NCBI GenBank assembly: GCA_009801085.1
Contig: VNWV01000001.1
Location: forward strand, 7,378,001 to 7,442,000
Direction: 5' to 3'
From: Lasiodiplodia sp. COLG20
Lineage: Eukaryota > Ascomycota > Dothideomycetes > Botryosphaeriales > Botryosphaeriaceae
Length of the DNA stretch: 64,000 bases
A model generated the notes under the pieces. The model ran no database searches and had not been told where the DNA came from. It saw nothing but the letters and a program-made list of their open reading frames with translations. The translations under genes and the position numbers were made by a program. The stretch's first letter is position 1. Each line of letters starts with the position of its first letter. Of this stretch, positions 1 to 12,434 are shown one piece after another.

Positions 1-401
1 CTACTTATGCTTAACTACTCTCTACTTAGCTTATAGTTAAGCTTCTTTTTATCTATAGCTTGACCTTAAGGATTTTCGGGCTTAAAAGTTTAATTTTCTT
101 TTCACCTTCGGTATAGAATCTTTTATAATTATTCGCTACAGCGACCTGGCTTTACGAATTACATACGCTTAGGAATACATCACTTCACAGGTAGAAAAAC
201 GATTTAACTTGATCTATTATTTAAGACTCCGAGCCGCAGCTAAAATGCGGATGGATATCTCTTATGCGTACACACTCGTAAAGTTTCCCCTCTACAACAA
301 CCTGGCTGTCGTGTTCGACGGCTCATCCACGTCCTCATGCTCCCTAGTAAATCACACTGTCAGCAATCTCACCCCAAAGACAAGAGGAAGTTTGGATCCA
401 C
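1..401. other. AT-rich gene-free edge
   Basis: No gene is recognised here. The first 200 or so bases are clearly richer in A and T than the rest of the window and full of TA steps, and composition returns to normal before the glycosidase stop codon. It may be the edge of an AT-rich repeat-derived block that continues outside the window, or simply the 3' flank of the adjacent gene. Confidence 0.5.
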
Positions 402-2176
402 TCACTTAAACCAATTAACAAACTGGAACACGCTCGCCTTCGGCGTCCTCGTCAAATCCGTGTAATTGACATACTGCAAGCCGAACCGGGTGTTGAGGCC
501 GACCAGCCACTCAAAGTTGTCGAAGATGGCCCAGCCGAAGGCACCGGTGACGTTGACGCCGTCGTAGTGGATCGACTGCAGGATGGCGTCCAGGTAGGAC
601 TGGAAGTAATCGGCGCGGCGCAGGTCCCAGAGGATGGTCGAGAGGTCGTCGAGCTGGGACTCGAAGGGCTCGGCGAAGCCGAATTCGGTGACCATGATCT
701 CATTGACGGAGGGGTAGAGCTCCTTCGTGATCTTGGAGAGGAATCGGCGCAGGCCTTGCGGTGCGTCGGTCAGCCATGAGACGCCGGGGTCGCCGGCAGG
801 GCCGAGGGGGAAGCCGTCGGGGGCGGCGTTGGTGCTGCCCGCGCAGGTGGGCCAGGATGGGTGGGAGGAGTTGGTGAAGCAGTTTTCGTAGTCGTCGATG
901 GCGTAGGCGGTGAAGGATGAGTAGCCGTCGATGGCGAAGTAGTCGCACGAGCCCTTGATCAGGTCCTTCTCTTCCTGAGTGTACTCTGGGAGGATATCAC
1001 CCAAAGTATCTTTCAACGATTGGGGGTAGTCTCCATCGGTCCAGGGTCCGCTGAACCAGCCAAGCACGAAATCGAAGTTGCGTTGAACTGCAATGGCATC
1101 TGCCTCTGAGGAAGTGTTTGGCTGGAAGTAATTTCCAGAGTTCTTGAACGTTATACTACCGTGTCCCTGTTTGCGTTTAGTACTTCGTCTTCCATTGTTC
1201 GAACACGAGGAATACATACCTTGAACTCCTCGTGGTACCATTTCGCAACCTTTGCATGAGCAAGCAAGGTGTAGTGTCCACAGATGAAGCGCGTCGGCAG
1301 GCCTCCAGTGTAGTTGTTGTATGCAGGATAATAGTCACCAGCAGGATAGACGGAGTACTGCCAATCGCAGTACTGCGGCTCGTTGATAGTGAACCAATCA
1401 TCAACGTACTCATCGTATCGGGAGATGACGAACTTTGCGTAGTTGAAGAAATCATCAACAATTTCGGGCGAGGTCCACGCTCCGTACTCGTTGAAAAGAG
1501 CCAAAGGCGTGTCCCAGTGGAACAGCGTAATCTTCGGCTTGATGCCATTGGCCACCATTTCCGAAATCACATCGTCGTAATGAGCCACAGCCTGCTCGTT
1601 GGCAGGGCCCTTGCCAAAGGGGAAAAGGCGCGGCCAGCTGATACTGGGGCTGAACGACGGGATGCCCAAGCTCTTCAAGCGCGCAAAATCCTGCTTGTAC
1701 AGCCAGTAATGGCTGGCCACGACGTCGCCGGTCGTGTTGTCAGCGACAAAGTTAGTGGCACGGTGAGACAGCAGATCCCATATGCTGGGTCCTTTGCCCT
1801 CGGCGTCGGCCGCTCCCTCGATCTGGTAGGAGGAAGACGACACGCCCCATTTGAAGCCTTTGGGCAGCTTCAAGTTCGTGAGGTTCGTATCGTAGCTGGG
1901 AACGAGCGGATGGATGGGCCCTGGGCCGGGATGCACGCTGGGCTCGGGCGTCGGCGAGACGGTGGTGGTGACGGGACCGGTGGAGATGGGGCCAACCTGA
2001 TCCCACAGGAATGCCAATGCCTCGTCCGAGTAGTCTGTGTTGGACCTGTGCTTCGTCTCGATTGCGGGGAGAGCATAGGTCTTTGTCGAGTAGTTGCCCA
2101 CCGGCTCTTTGAAGGTCAACTGGGCGCCGGCGATGGCGGATGAGGCCAGCAGGACGGGAAGAACGAGGGAAGGCAT
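402..2176 (-). CDS. Secreted glycoside hydrolase family 1 beta-glucosidase-like enzyme
   Basis: Two exons (2176-1220 and 1166-402) joined across a 53 bp GTATGT...CAG intron give 573 residues. An N-terminal hydrophobic signal peptide of about 18 residues (ending around Ala-Gly-Ala) and many N-x-S/T sites indicate secretion. The GH1 barrel starts near residue 105 (GFKWGVSSSSYQIEG). The acid/base glutamate is in TINEP (about E266). The nucleophile is in VTEFGF (about E480), where classical enzymes have TENG. The 80-residue Pro/Thr-rich leader between signal and barrel is unusually long for plant-type GH1 but is seen in fungal secreted forms. Expected role: retaining hydrolysis of beta-glucosides or beta-galactosides outside the cell. 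Substrate cannot be read from sequence. Confidence 0.9.
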
Positions 2177-2913
2177 GGCGGGCGGTCAGTTGGCAGAGTC
2201 CGTGGGCCACACAGGACCGGACGGAGGCGGCGGGCGGGCATATTTATGGGGTGAGGTGAGGTGTCAATACTCTCAGCGCCCAGAGGTGTCATTTCCGGTC
2301 CGTGATCCTCTCATGCGATGGTCGAGCGGGGTTCAGGTAGAAAAGAGGCGTGGCGGAGAAGGAAACTTTGAGCTCGGATGAAGAGTCCAAGCTCCATGGA
2401 CAAGGGTTAACCAGTGACGAGCCGGCAAAACATGGAGCCTCGAGGCGCGATGACGAGCAGATGCTTAAACGGACCAACAAGAGCCGCGCTACGGATAAAC
2501 AAGTCAAGGATTGTTTCATTCCGCTACTTGTTCCTGACGTGCCCCGGCGGGGGAGAAAGACGGAGAGCCAACTCCGCGCCCAGATTGGCCTGGCAGCGGG
2601 ACGGCCCAACACCGCTCTTGCAGCCATGACTAAGGTGCACTCCGGCAAGCTCGGGCGCGAAATGAGAAAGGACAACTTCTAAACGCCAGCGCCAATCAAT
2701 TGAAGACATGCTGTGAATTACCGGATGCTTGTTCCCTCAGAAAACTATTCAAGACGTCTTTTCCGCCTTCTATCCAAATCAATCTCAGTCACGCCAACCC
2801 TTCCGCATCCATCCGCTGAGCCCAATTCCATCAATGCTGTCCCTGGGTATCTAGCTTTCTTTTTGTTATATCCAATCAGACCCAATCGTTTCGAACCCAG
2901 CAATTATCTTTGC
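2177..2913. other. Intergenic: upstream region of the GH1 gene
   Basis: The region lies between the GH1 start codon and the stop of the next minus-strand gene. On the minus strand a TATA-like element (CATAAATATG, about 2236-2246) sits roughly 65 bp before the GH1 start codon. Short open frames on both strands show no recognisable protein. Confidence 0.5.
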
Positions 2914-4043
2914 TTAAGTGCGGCGCTTCTTGGCCGGGGGAGAGCTCTCGCCGTTCTTCTCCTTCTTGCCCTTGCCGACAAGGGCGCGGATATCAACCGG
3001 CTCGTCCTCATCGTCGTCGACGTCGATATCCTCGATGTCCTCAATAGACGAGAGGTCGTCGTCGTCAGCCTCCTGGGCAGAAGCTAGTCTCTGTTAGCAC
3101 ATTGCGCTCAAATAATTCCTGTCGGACGGTTACGTACTGAAGTACTTGATGGCGTTGGGCCAGATGTCCTCGGCAATGAGCGTGGCCAGCTCGTCGCCAG
3201 TTGGGAAGACCTCGGACTCCTCAGCGAACAGCTGAATCTCCTCGTCCTCCTCGTCCTCCGGGGCCGTCTCCTCGACCTTCTCGCCCCTGGACCTCTTAGC
3301 GCGGTCCTCGGCCTCCTTCTTGGTAGCCTTAGCAGACTCCTCAGCGGTCACGAAGGGCCGTGCCGAGACGAAGCCGAAGAAGGTGAAGAAGCTCAGGGTG
3401 CCCTCCTCGCTCAGCTCCATCTTCTCCAGGAGCTTCTTGTACTGGGGCAGCTTCTTGAACTCGCTCTTGACCTTCTCAGCCGACAGCGTCTTGCGGGCCT
3501 CGAACAGTTCGACGGCAGCATCGGTGAGGCCTTCGGTCACGTCCTGGCCCTTCTTCCAGTTGATCTTGACCGGCTCCGACACCAGGCCCGACCAGCCGTC
3601 GAGGGCGCGGCGGTACCAGAACTTCTTCTCCAGCACCTCGTTGTCGAAGTACTTGTTAGGGCCGAAGCCAAACTTGACCGAGAAGCTGCGCGGCGAGCCG
3701 GCCGGGTCGTCGATCTCGAAGCGCGTCACCTCGATGCTCTTGAGGCAGTCGGCGAAGATGCTGGAGTCCGAGGGCTGGATGAAGTTGTCGAGCTCCGGTG
3801 GCACCTGCTCGAAGACGAGGGCCCAGAAGTTGGGGAGCTTGGAGATCACGTCCTGGCGCTTCTTGTAGAGAGGCTGGGTGATCTTGTACTGCTGGCGGAC
3901 TGGCTGGAGGTCAGCTTGGGGAGCGCATTAAAGGCGGGCGAGGGCTGCGCACTGATCTGGAGGTCGGCATCCTCAAATTCCTGCTCCAGCTGGATCAGGT
4001 CCTCGTAGGTAACGTCGGTTTGCTCGGTGGCGGAGGGAGCCAT
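2914..4043 (-). CDS. NAP-family histone chaperone, SET/TAF-I (Vps75) type
   Basis: Three exons (4043-3953, 3899-3138, 3083-2914) with 53 and 54 bp introns give 340 residues. The first splice restores the family signature DADLQIIRQQYK followed by PLYKKRQDVISKLPNFW, the dimerisation helix and start of the NAP earmuff domain. The central part carries the typical histone-binding fold sequences (FGFGPNKYFDNEVLEKKFWY and the later FFTFFGF). The tail is strongly acidic (EADDDD, then alternating D/E) and ends in a basic KKRR signal that could direct nuclear import. Family role: binding H3-H4 or H2A-H2B, nucleosome assembly and support of histone acetylation. The lack of a long N-terminal region favours the SET/Vps75 branch over classical Nap1. 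Confidence 0.88.
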
Positions 4044-5156
4044 TTTGGTAGAAATATAGGAGAAGCGGTGGGTGTTTTGGGGGAGGTCTGGGAGGGAGAA
4101 TGTGCGGCGAGGACCTAGCCGGACGGACGGCGCTTTTAAGTATGCACAAATAACGTGGAGGCGAGCAGGTAAAAATGTTGGGATGCAACAGCAACTAGGG
4201 TTTTCAGGCCGATCAGCCCGACTCATTCTTCGTGGATGCCGTCATAAACTGACTCGCGCGTCCAGGACCCTTTGCGCCTCAATCGCGCTCCGCACGGCCG
4301 TTCCAACGGCTGCATGCTGATTTGCCTGCCGTCGGCAACCACACCTCAACGCGCGGTCCCGTGCGGCTTATGCCAAGTTATGCCTCAATCCGTCTCGGTA
4401 CTTTCCCCGACCGCTGCTTGAACGCACAAACATTGCGGGGGATCGGATGTCTAGTCCACTTCTGAGCGGGTACTTCGTAACGCTAGCCTTTGACCCGGAC
4501 ACGGTTGAGAGGACGCGCTATCTGTCCTTCGCCAGAAGCCAGGAGTGCATTCTGTCATTACAGATAAGGGCCGAGGGTTGCGCAAAGGAGTCTCCGCGAC
4601 AACCTGGAATCTCGCCGGCACACAGCCAAGCCATTACCGTACCTGTACGCCAGACCCAGTGCCATCCTCTTGTTATACGCATCTAAGAAACGTGAGCCTC
4701 GAATCCACCGGCTGTGTTTTGGGTGCTGAGCCCCCAACAACTTCTAAAGTGGGCTGTGGCGCCCGGCCACTTCCTCCGTGTAAAGTAATAATAGAGTCTA
4801 GCCCTCTATTTCCGTTGTCAGCGTTGAACCCAGCTTCCGGATATCACCGATACCGTTTGTCTGTGCAGATAATGATTTGATGTTGTCCGTTCGGAGCTTA
4901 AATGTCCGTAGGAGTTTGATGACCAACTTGGTTCTCTAGCCACCCATCCACTCTCACGCATGGGCGTCGCCCACCTCGAAGAAACCGCACAAGGATCTCG
5001 TATTTTGCAAGCCAGTAAGCCCCTTGGGCTTTGGCTGAATGCCTTCCCTCAGCAGTGAAATGATACCCATAATACATGCACAGAGACCGTCCCCCTCATG
5101 AAGCCCCAGAGTACAGCTGCTCAATCCCACTCTAACTGCCCCCTCCCTGCCCGCAC
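4044..5156. other. Intergenic spacer
   Basis: It holds the upstream region of the histone chaperone gene and the 3' flank of the bL19m gene. Short open frames on both strands have no recognisable content, and I see no repeat or RNA gene. Confidence 0.4.
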
Positions 5157-6028
5157 TTATTTACCCTTTTTGCCAGCCTTCTTCCCAGCATTCGCACCCC
5201 TCCCCCTCGTCGAACCACCGCCCCTCAGCATCGCCTTCTGCCTCTGGTACTGCCTGACGATGTTCTCCACGCTACCACGGTCGTGCTTAGGCTTGCGCAT
5301 GTAATACAGACGGGCTCTGCGCGCCCTCTTCTCGCGGCGCTGCACGACCTCGATGGCCTCGACGTTGGGGCTGAAGACCTTGTACCACATCTCGACGCCG
5401 ACGCGCGTCAGCTGGTTGCGCAGCAGGATGGCCGTGTCGACGCCACGCCGCCGGATGTTCAGGCACACGCCCGCGAACGGGTCGCCGTTGCGCTGCCGCA
5501 CCAGCAGGATGTCGCCCACTTTCGCCGCGTCGCGGTTCGTCTTGGAGAACAGGTGCGCGCGCGCCCCCGTCGGGTCGAGCGTCGAGAGCTGTGTCGCCGT
5601 CACCGCCGCGATCGGGTCCTTGCACTTGTTTGCTGCTGTTGCCGGCGGCGGGAATACCTTGATGGGGTTGTGGACTTTGCCCGACTCTGCACAATTGGGA
5701 AATGAACCGTTAGCCCGCCCGTTTGCGGATACTTTTTTCCCATAATTGTCCTCCTTCCTTTCCCCGAGGGCTCAATTGCAGCAGTGAAGGGCGGATTGGC
5801 TCAATCGAGCTTCGAAACGGCCGAATATCGCTTGTAGAGAGTCCTCGGGGGTCGTGTGGGTATGCGTGGTGAGGACGTACGCTTGATCAAGCCATTGGCG
5901 TGCAGAGCCTTGGGCTGGGTATTCGAGAGATCGGCGAAGCAGCGCTGCTGGAGCTTTGAGGAGCGAGCCTGCCGCAGCGCGGTCTTCCAGGCGGCCAGTG
6001 GCCGTGCAGCCGGGCGTAGTGTTGCCAT
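5157..6028 (-). CDS. Mitochondrial large-subunit ribosomal protein bL19m
   Basis: Exon 1 (6028-5881) and exon 2 (5686-5157) are joined over a 194 bp intron with a GTACGT donor, giving 225 residues. The first 35 or so residues are Arg/Ala/Ser-rich without acids, a typical mitochondrial presequence. The L19 core follows: VGDILLVRQRNGDPFAGVCL, then RRRGVDTAILLRNQLTRVGVE and a VFSPNVEAIEVV strand, then the basic R-R-E-K-R-A-R-R-A-R segment. A Gly/Lys/Arg-rich tail ends the protein. Family role: part of the mitoribosome large subunit at the subunit interface (yeast counterpart Img1). The intron directly follows the targeting region, so exon 1 encodes little more than the import signal. Confidence 0.9.
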
Positions 6029-6856
6029 GTTGTGTGTGGGGGTGGGTTCAGATAAGTCCGTGGGTGTCTCGAGAGCTTGAAACTTCCGCCGAGGCGGCCG
6101 TGATGCTGACTAAGCGACGCGATTCCGCACAAGAAGCGCCCGCGACCTCCGTGCCATTGAGCGGTACGGGCATCAGAGTAGACAGGATAAAAAGCAGGGA
6201 GCGATCGGCGGAACAATCAATTCTTGCTCCTGGCGCCCAGAATACTGTCATGCCCTTGTATGGCTTCATGGATGTTGGCGAGTGGGTGGAACCTCAGATC
6301 TAACCGAGTAAGGTAATACCATAGGGCCTTCTTTGAAGATCAGTGATGTTCACGCGGTGACTTGTTCAAGAAAGATCGGTGAAATTGTCAGGGTGAAATG
6401 CCACCTCTACACTTCCGCCAAACCAAAAATCCACGCTCTCCTCGTGGACTTGAACGATGCAGGACCACCTCGTGCTCCTCTAACATGGGCTCCCTTTCAG
6501 CGATGTGCACCAAATCACAGCCAAACATGTTTTCCCAAGCCATAGAACCGAAGAGAGGGGTGATTGCAGGATCTAACAAACATTATCCACCGTCCAGCCG
6601 GAACCCAAGCTCTATCAACCGAACGGGAAATCCAAAAATGCCTTCGTGATAACGTGAATCGTGCTGGTGATTACCTCTTTTTTGATGGATACCCACGGTG
6701 CGCTCAGCCGAAACCATCCCCTGTGTCTTAGAAGCGAGTAAAGTAGATCCGCTAAAGCTTTTTTGTAATGCCGCCGCCAAACCGACGAATCCACAGCAAG
6801 TAAGAACGCCAACGCAATGCAAAATGCTCTTTACCTCGAAAATGCGACGAGTGCCT
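6029..6856. other. Intergenic spacer
   Basis: The region lies between two minus-strand genes, with the bL19m promoter at its left end and the NmrA 3' flank at its right. No protein-like open frame, repeat or RNA gene is recognised. Confidence 0.4.
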
Positions 6857-8014
6857 TCAGAGATTCATCACCTGGAAGTAGTTCTCCACGTCTCTAAGTG
6901 GCGTCTCCGCAGGCGTGTCTTCGGGTTGAGTATCCGTGTCGTCCTCGTCCATCCAGGTGAGCCCGTTGGCCCGTTCCTCCACGGGGAAGATCTCGCGCGC
7001 GTACTCCTCGATGTCGCGGAACCCTTCCCACAGCTCCAGCGCCGTCCGTGTGCAGTCCTCTTCCAGGTCGGGCCCGAAGTAGGGCGCGTTCTGCCACCCT
7101 AGCACTTCCTCAAGCACCTCCAGATGTTCGCGATACCCAACTGGCACGGGGACGTGGAAGGTGACGGGACCACGGACGTACCGACACGGCCGATTCAAAG
7201 CGCGGCTGAAGGCCTCGCAGACTTGCACCGGAGTGAGCTGCGAGAAGGCCAGGGGAATTCTGCATATGAAAATGGCGTTAGTATGACTAACACTAGAATG
7301 ACTGAGGACATGTGGCGTCTTGCGCAACCGGACTGGAAGTCCTGAGGCGTGCTCTCCCTGAGACAACGCTTAGACGTACCGCTGACCAGCCCATTTACGC
7401 GGGCCTTGCTTGAAAATCTGCAAGATGGCAGGGCCGACATCGTGCTCGGCGTCTAACCAAGGAATGGGGATGTGGGGGTGGAATGGGGCCTGCCATTCGA
7501 AACTGCCGTCGTCCTGCAGCTCCATGCGGAACAGCGGGTAGGGCAAGCTGGTGAAGTTGTTGTGGTAGGTGCCGGCGTAGACAAAGGTCGCGGGAATGCC
7601 GATCTGGCGGACAAAGTTCTCGACGGCGAACTTGTTGGCCCAGAGGGGCAGGGCGCGCCAGCCCTTGTCGTAGATGGAGTGGTCGGGCATGCTGCTGTAG
7701 ATGAAGTGCTCCACGCCGGCCTTCTTGGCAGCCATGGCCATGGCGCGGCCGGTAGCCATCTCATCGCCCCAGTGGGTGGTGTTGATGAAGGCTAATTGGG
7801 CGCCCTTGAAGAGGTCGGCTACGAAGTGGTCATCGTCCAGGGAGCCCACGCGCAGGTCGACTCCGGGAGTCGAGGCCAGCTCCTGCGCAACAATGCCCTG
7901 GGTGTCGCGCGTCTGGGCGCGGACCTGCCATCCGACGGCGGCGGCGACGCGGATGAAGCTTGCCGATTGGCGGCCGGTGCTGTTGATGGTAACGACCGTC
8001 TTTCTGTCTTGCAT
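6857..8014 (-). CDS. nmrA: NmrA, nitrogen metabolite repression regulator
   Basis: Exons 8014-7380 and 7259-6857 with a 120 bp GTACGT...CAG intron encode 345 residues. The N-terminal Rossmann loop reads NSTGRQSASFIRVAAAVG, followed by AFINTT, YSSMPDHS, FVYAGTYHNNFTSLPYPLF and IPWLDAEHDVGPAILQIF. These segments run collinearly along the whole length with the Aspergillus/Neurospora NmrA/NMR1 protein, so I call the orthologue and not just the broad NmrA-like fold. NmrA binds dinucleotides, lacks the dehydrogenase catalytic Tyr and represses the GATA activator AreA under nitrogen-sufficient conditions. A C-terminal extension of about 40 residues rich in Asp, Glu and Thr is lineage-variable. Its presence matters for reading the GATA motifs near the catabolic genes further along. 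Confidence 0.87.
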
Positions 8015-9439
8015 GCGGAGCTCGTGTCTGCGGTGAGAAGGGTTTTCAAGAGGGCGTTGCGGGCCTTTGGCGTGGTGTGATGGGTCGGCTTTGGGGAGGA
8101 GCTGGTCGGGCGGAGGGGCGCGGGCACGGAAATTATATCCTGGTGGTGGTGAGGGAGCGCAATGGCGGGCGAACAGCGCTGGACATGGCCTGAGCAGACA
8201 GTACGTGCATGTGCGCGCTATCTAGAGACAGGGCCGGTCAAGGGTGTGCGCTTCCCGTACGAACACAGGGCCCAGGCGCATGGGAGCAACGGGCCGGCCT
8301 TATTTATCTCATGGAACGTGACTGTGTTGGGAGGAGAGGCAGAGAATTTTGCAGACATAGGGCCAGGCTGCGCGCGCATCAGGGCAGTGAATCCTGCCTA
8401 ATTACCTAATAGCAGCGTGTCGGGGCAACTCGGCTGACTCTGCACTGAATCGTGGCGTCTGGAGAGCGCGCGCGCTGTGACGTGAGACGGAGCAGCAGCA
8501 GCGCAATGCAGCCGTGGACGGTGACGAAGTGCTCAGGGCGGTCTGGTTGCGGGCTTCGCGGGCATCGCGGGCAATGCGGGGAAGAGCACACCTGATGAGT
8601 CGCGGCCAGCGCCCGGCCCCCGGACGGCGCGCAGGTACAAAAATAGGCCTCGCTGCCCCTCGCCGTCGCCCGCCAGCTCGAATTCCAGCGTCGTGGCGCA
8701 TTGCGGCGCTCCATTGGGCCTGCCGCACACGGAGAGCGCCCCGCCAGGTGCGGCAGCGCAGGCAGATCGCGCCGGGCCTGCGCGTGCCGACTTCGCTGCC
8801 CGCTCGGGCTTGCGTTGTTAAGAGCGCGCGTTTCGAGAGGGTAATCGATTGCTGCTGCCCCTGCCCCGCTAGGCGGACGACTGCCGCGCCACGAGCCAAT
8901 GCCGCCCCCGCCCGCGCTGAGATCGCGATTGCTGCAGGGCAGCTGACTAACGATGGTACCTCCAACGCGTTTCACCGCGCCGTAGCGCCAAATGCACCCT
9001 GGCCCTTGCGCGCTGCCGTGGTGCCATTGTCTAAGAATCCCATTTCGGCGCGCGCGCATCCCCCGCTCTGGCGTGCATCTCCGCGGAGCTGCGCCGCCCT
9101 TCGCTGTTGCCCGCCCGCGATGCTGCCAACGCCCGCCTCAAGCGGCAGGTACACGCTGCTTCCCCGGATTGTCCTCCGCCGCTCGCCTGCGCTCCAAGCG
9201 AGAGCCTCTCCTCCGCATTCGAGATCGCCGCGGCCCTGGCCTGATGTTCGTCTGACAGGGCCCCGCCGCGACCACCTACAATACGACCGCCTCCCTATCT
9301 ACAGTGGGTTCGTAGCTTTCCACCTTCCCTCAGACACACTGAAGCTCCGCCCGCCTGCTGCTTGGCACCCCATCCTCCGTCAGCCGCGAATGCGCGACGC
9401 TGCGGCACAGCCAAGCCGCCCGCCGTCCGCTCAACCCCA
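8015..9439. other. GC-rich intergenic spacer
   Basis: The NmrA promoter lies at the left end. The stretch is very GC- and CpG-rich, which creates long open frames on both strands (up to about 350 codons at 8514-9575). Their Arg/Ala/Pro-dominated composition and lack of any domain argue they are not genes. Confidence 0.5.
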
Positions 9440-11437
9440 TCAACCACTGCTGTTCTCGCCGACGCCTGCCAGACGCCAGACCTCTGCGCACCCCTTCTCC
9501 ACCGCGTGCAGCGACGCCGACGCCGTCTCATCGGCGTGCAGGTGCGCCCCCGCCTCGCGCAGCAGCCGCACATGATCGCCCTGCCCCGCGTGTGCTGCGA
9601 GATAGAGCGGCGTGTGTCCTTCTCGGTTGCGTAGGTGAACAGATGCGCCCTGCGACAGAAATTCGCGCAAGATCTCGACGTTCGGCCCGGATGCCGCCAA
9701 GTGCTGTTGTTGAGATGTCAGCTTTCATGCAAGGTAATCTCTTTCTTCATGCGCCACTTCGGCATGTACGGCAGACCAGTCGGCGATGCTGCTGCTAAAT
9801 GCGACGACGCCTCCAACAGCTGCTCCGCGCCTGGTGAAGGAGGAGCTTGCCCCGACCACGTCGCTGGTCGTCTGTGGAGACGGAGATACGCTCGCATGCA
9901 GCCTGCTCGCCCACCGGACCACCTTACCCAGCCGAGACCGCAGCCCGTGGCGGCTCCATCCACTTAAGGGAGAGACGACGGAAAAACAAGGAAGTAAGAC
10001 TCACCAATGGTGTGTTGCCGGCGTAGTCCGTCTCATTGAGCAGGTATCTCGGCTCGTGCCTTATGACATCTTTGACGCCATTGAGATCTCCATCCTTGAT
10101 CTTGTAGCCCAATGACACCAGGCTCTGGATCTCAGGACTCATGAGACCGCTGTCGGGGTGCTGGAAGTGCGTGGTTCCACTCTCCTGCAGCTCTCCGCGA
10201 AGGCTCACCGACATCCTCTTAGCGATCTCAACAGGTGTCATGTCGGGCAGGGACAGCAGGTAAGAGAGCTTCGTCAGCGCGGCCTCGGTCGTCATATCCT
10301 GACCGAACACAACGCCCGCCCTACCCAGGACGGTAGCCGGCGCATAGAGGGCGCTGACGCTGCCACTGAGGCACTGTGTGACGTTGACGATGACAATGCC
10401 GCGCTTGACAGCATCGGCCATGATCTTCGTCATCTCTGAGTCGGGACCTCCAGGGGCGTTGCCGGCACCGAACGTCTCCAGAACAAGACCCTTGAGGCCA
10501 TCCAAACGCAGGACTGCATCCAGCATCTCCGGCTTGATACCGGGGAAGACACGCAGACAGGCAACGTGCGCCGTGTCGAGGTTGGTCTGGATGCTGAAAG
10601 GATGCACGCTGGTGGGGCGGTGCACAAGGTTCCATTGCACGTTCGTACGCAGGCTGGTAATGGTGGCCAGCGGGGCCAGGTTCGGGCTGGCGAAAGCGTT
10701 GAAGTCGTCGGCCGAGACCTTGGTGCAGCGGTTTCCACGGAAGAGCTTGAAGTTGAAGAACAGGCAGACCTCCGGAATCATGAAGTGACCAGCAATGACC
10801 AAACTGGAGAGGAGGTTGTCGGTTGCGTCGTTCTGGAGCTGCATCATAGGCGCCTGGCTACCGGTCAGGATAACCGGCTTGCCTAGGTTTTGCAGCATAA
10901 AGCTGAGGGCGGAGCACGTGTAGGCCAGGCTGTCGGTGCCGTGCAGCACGACGAAGCCATCGTAAAGCGTGTAGTTGCGGTACAGAGTGCGGGCGATCTC
11001 ATCCCAACCGGCGGCGTTGATGGAGCTGCTGTCCAGCAACTTCTCGAACTCGAGCACCGAGTAGCGCACGCGCCGGCCGTACGAGCTCTTTGGCGTCCGC
11101 AAGCTCTGGACCGCCTTCTTGGCGCCCTTGTCGTTGGTGACGATCTCCAGCGGCTCGGGATATGAGCCGTCGTTGAAGGACGGGCGCGGCGCCAGGCAAT
11201 TCTTCAGGAAACCACGTGCCTATAGCCTAAAGTCAGAAAACAGATAAGAGAAAAAAAAAATCTCCTTATTATGCCCAAACTCACGGGGATAAGACCATCC
11301 TCGGACTCTTGCATGCAGATCGTGCCACCTGAGTATAGTCGTAAGCCTGAGGTTCAACATGGTAGTCAACGAGGCACCGCCATACCGGTAATAACGATCA
11401 AAACCCGGGTCTCCGGGACATCTTGGCTGGCAGGCAT
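9440..11437 (-). CDS. L-asparaginase with C-terminal ankyrin repeats
   Basis: Four exons (11437-11386, 11328-11285, 11219-10005, 9703-9440) yield 524 residues. Splicing the first two small exons recreates the active-site signature TGGTICM. The second catalytic motif is VVLHGTDSLAYTCSALSF, and PVILTGSQAPM follows. The C-terminal part has ankyrin helices: DGDLNGVKDVIRHEPRYLL, then NTPLHLAASGPNVEIL formed across the last intron, then GHTPLYLAAHAG. This is the type I cytosolic asparaginase/lysophospholipase architecture that releases ammonia from asparagine. No signal peptide is seen from the chosen Met at 11437, which directly precedes PETRVLIVITGG. An in-frame upstream TTG/ATG context exists but is Ser/Arg-rich and unlikely. 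The last intron, 301 bp, is long for this window. Confidence 0.92.
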
Positions 11438-12434
11438 CTTTTCTAAGGCGCTGCGCGGGCAGGAACTTTTAATTCGGGTCGAGGCAGAGAGGGTAGGAAG
11501 CGAGAGACGAGTGCAACCGACGCCGCGCAGAGAGCGAGAGAGAGAGGAAGGAATGCAAGCTAACAAGAAAGGGTGGTGGTGCGCCAAAGGCTAACAACCA
11601 GCAGTAAAGTCGGTCCCCACCAGGGCACAGCGGCGGTACTTATACGGTCTATTTTGAAAAGGTACCAAACGACCCGACCCCGACCGCTCCTCCCAGAAAC
11701 CAACAAGAAATCAGAGCAGCCCGAGTGGCCAGAGGCAGGCAAGAGAAAAAAAAAATTCGATCAGGTCCTAACTGCACCAGTTGTACCGAGAGCGGCTTAG
11801 CGCGTGGTGTTTGCTGTATTTCTATTACCCCTTCAAAACTCCCCTGCTTATCGGCTCGTGATCGTGAAGAGGAACTTTTGACGAGCGGACAAGGTCACGA
11901 TGGCAAGCAAGCTGTATGGGGTTCGTGTGGAGGGGAGAGAGAGAACCCGAGGGGCTGCGGTCATGAGTCTTGCATGTGTGAAATGCCGTCTCGCGATTCG
12001 CCAACGATTTTCGCTCGGGACGTTTTTTCCCTTGTTATCGGAACGGGCTTGGAGTTTGGGAGGATTTTTTTGGCTCGAACGTTCGCACCGATCACCGAAG
12101 CGCCGATGTGCGGAGAGCGCTACGTCACCCCGCCCACTGGCTTGTGCGCAAGCGGCCGACCCGGCGACACAGGCTTGGCAGGTACCGCGTCTCGCTGGGC
12201 TGCACATTCCTGCAGGTTTGAACACACAATGTAGCTTCAAAGCTTCCAAGGCACGAAAACTAAAGGGAGAGAGAATGTTTTTAGATCCGCAAGTTCTTCA
12301 TCGCCCATGATCCCCAGTCGCTTGGTATGTCACGCTCAAACTGCTATTGTCCATTTCGCATCCTCTCTCTCTCTTTCCCACACAATCTCAATCGTCCATC
12401 TACTTTGGTTGGGCTAGGGAGCAGCGGAGTCCGT
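11438..12434. other. Intergenic spacer with GA- and CT-rich tracts
   Basis: The asparaginase promoter side carries a GA-rich tract near 11525-11552, and a CT run lies near 12362-12375 by the Pmp3 3' end. No protein-like open frame is recognised. Confidence 0.45.

Noticed and set aside
8514..9575. 353-codon open frame on the plus strand, with overlapping long frames on the minus strand
   Set aside because: Arg/Ala/Pro-rich composition, no domain, and frames open on both strands at once are what GC-rich non-coding DNA produces; the 3' part overlaps the real asparaginase exon.
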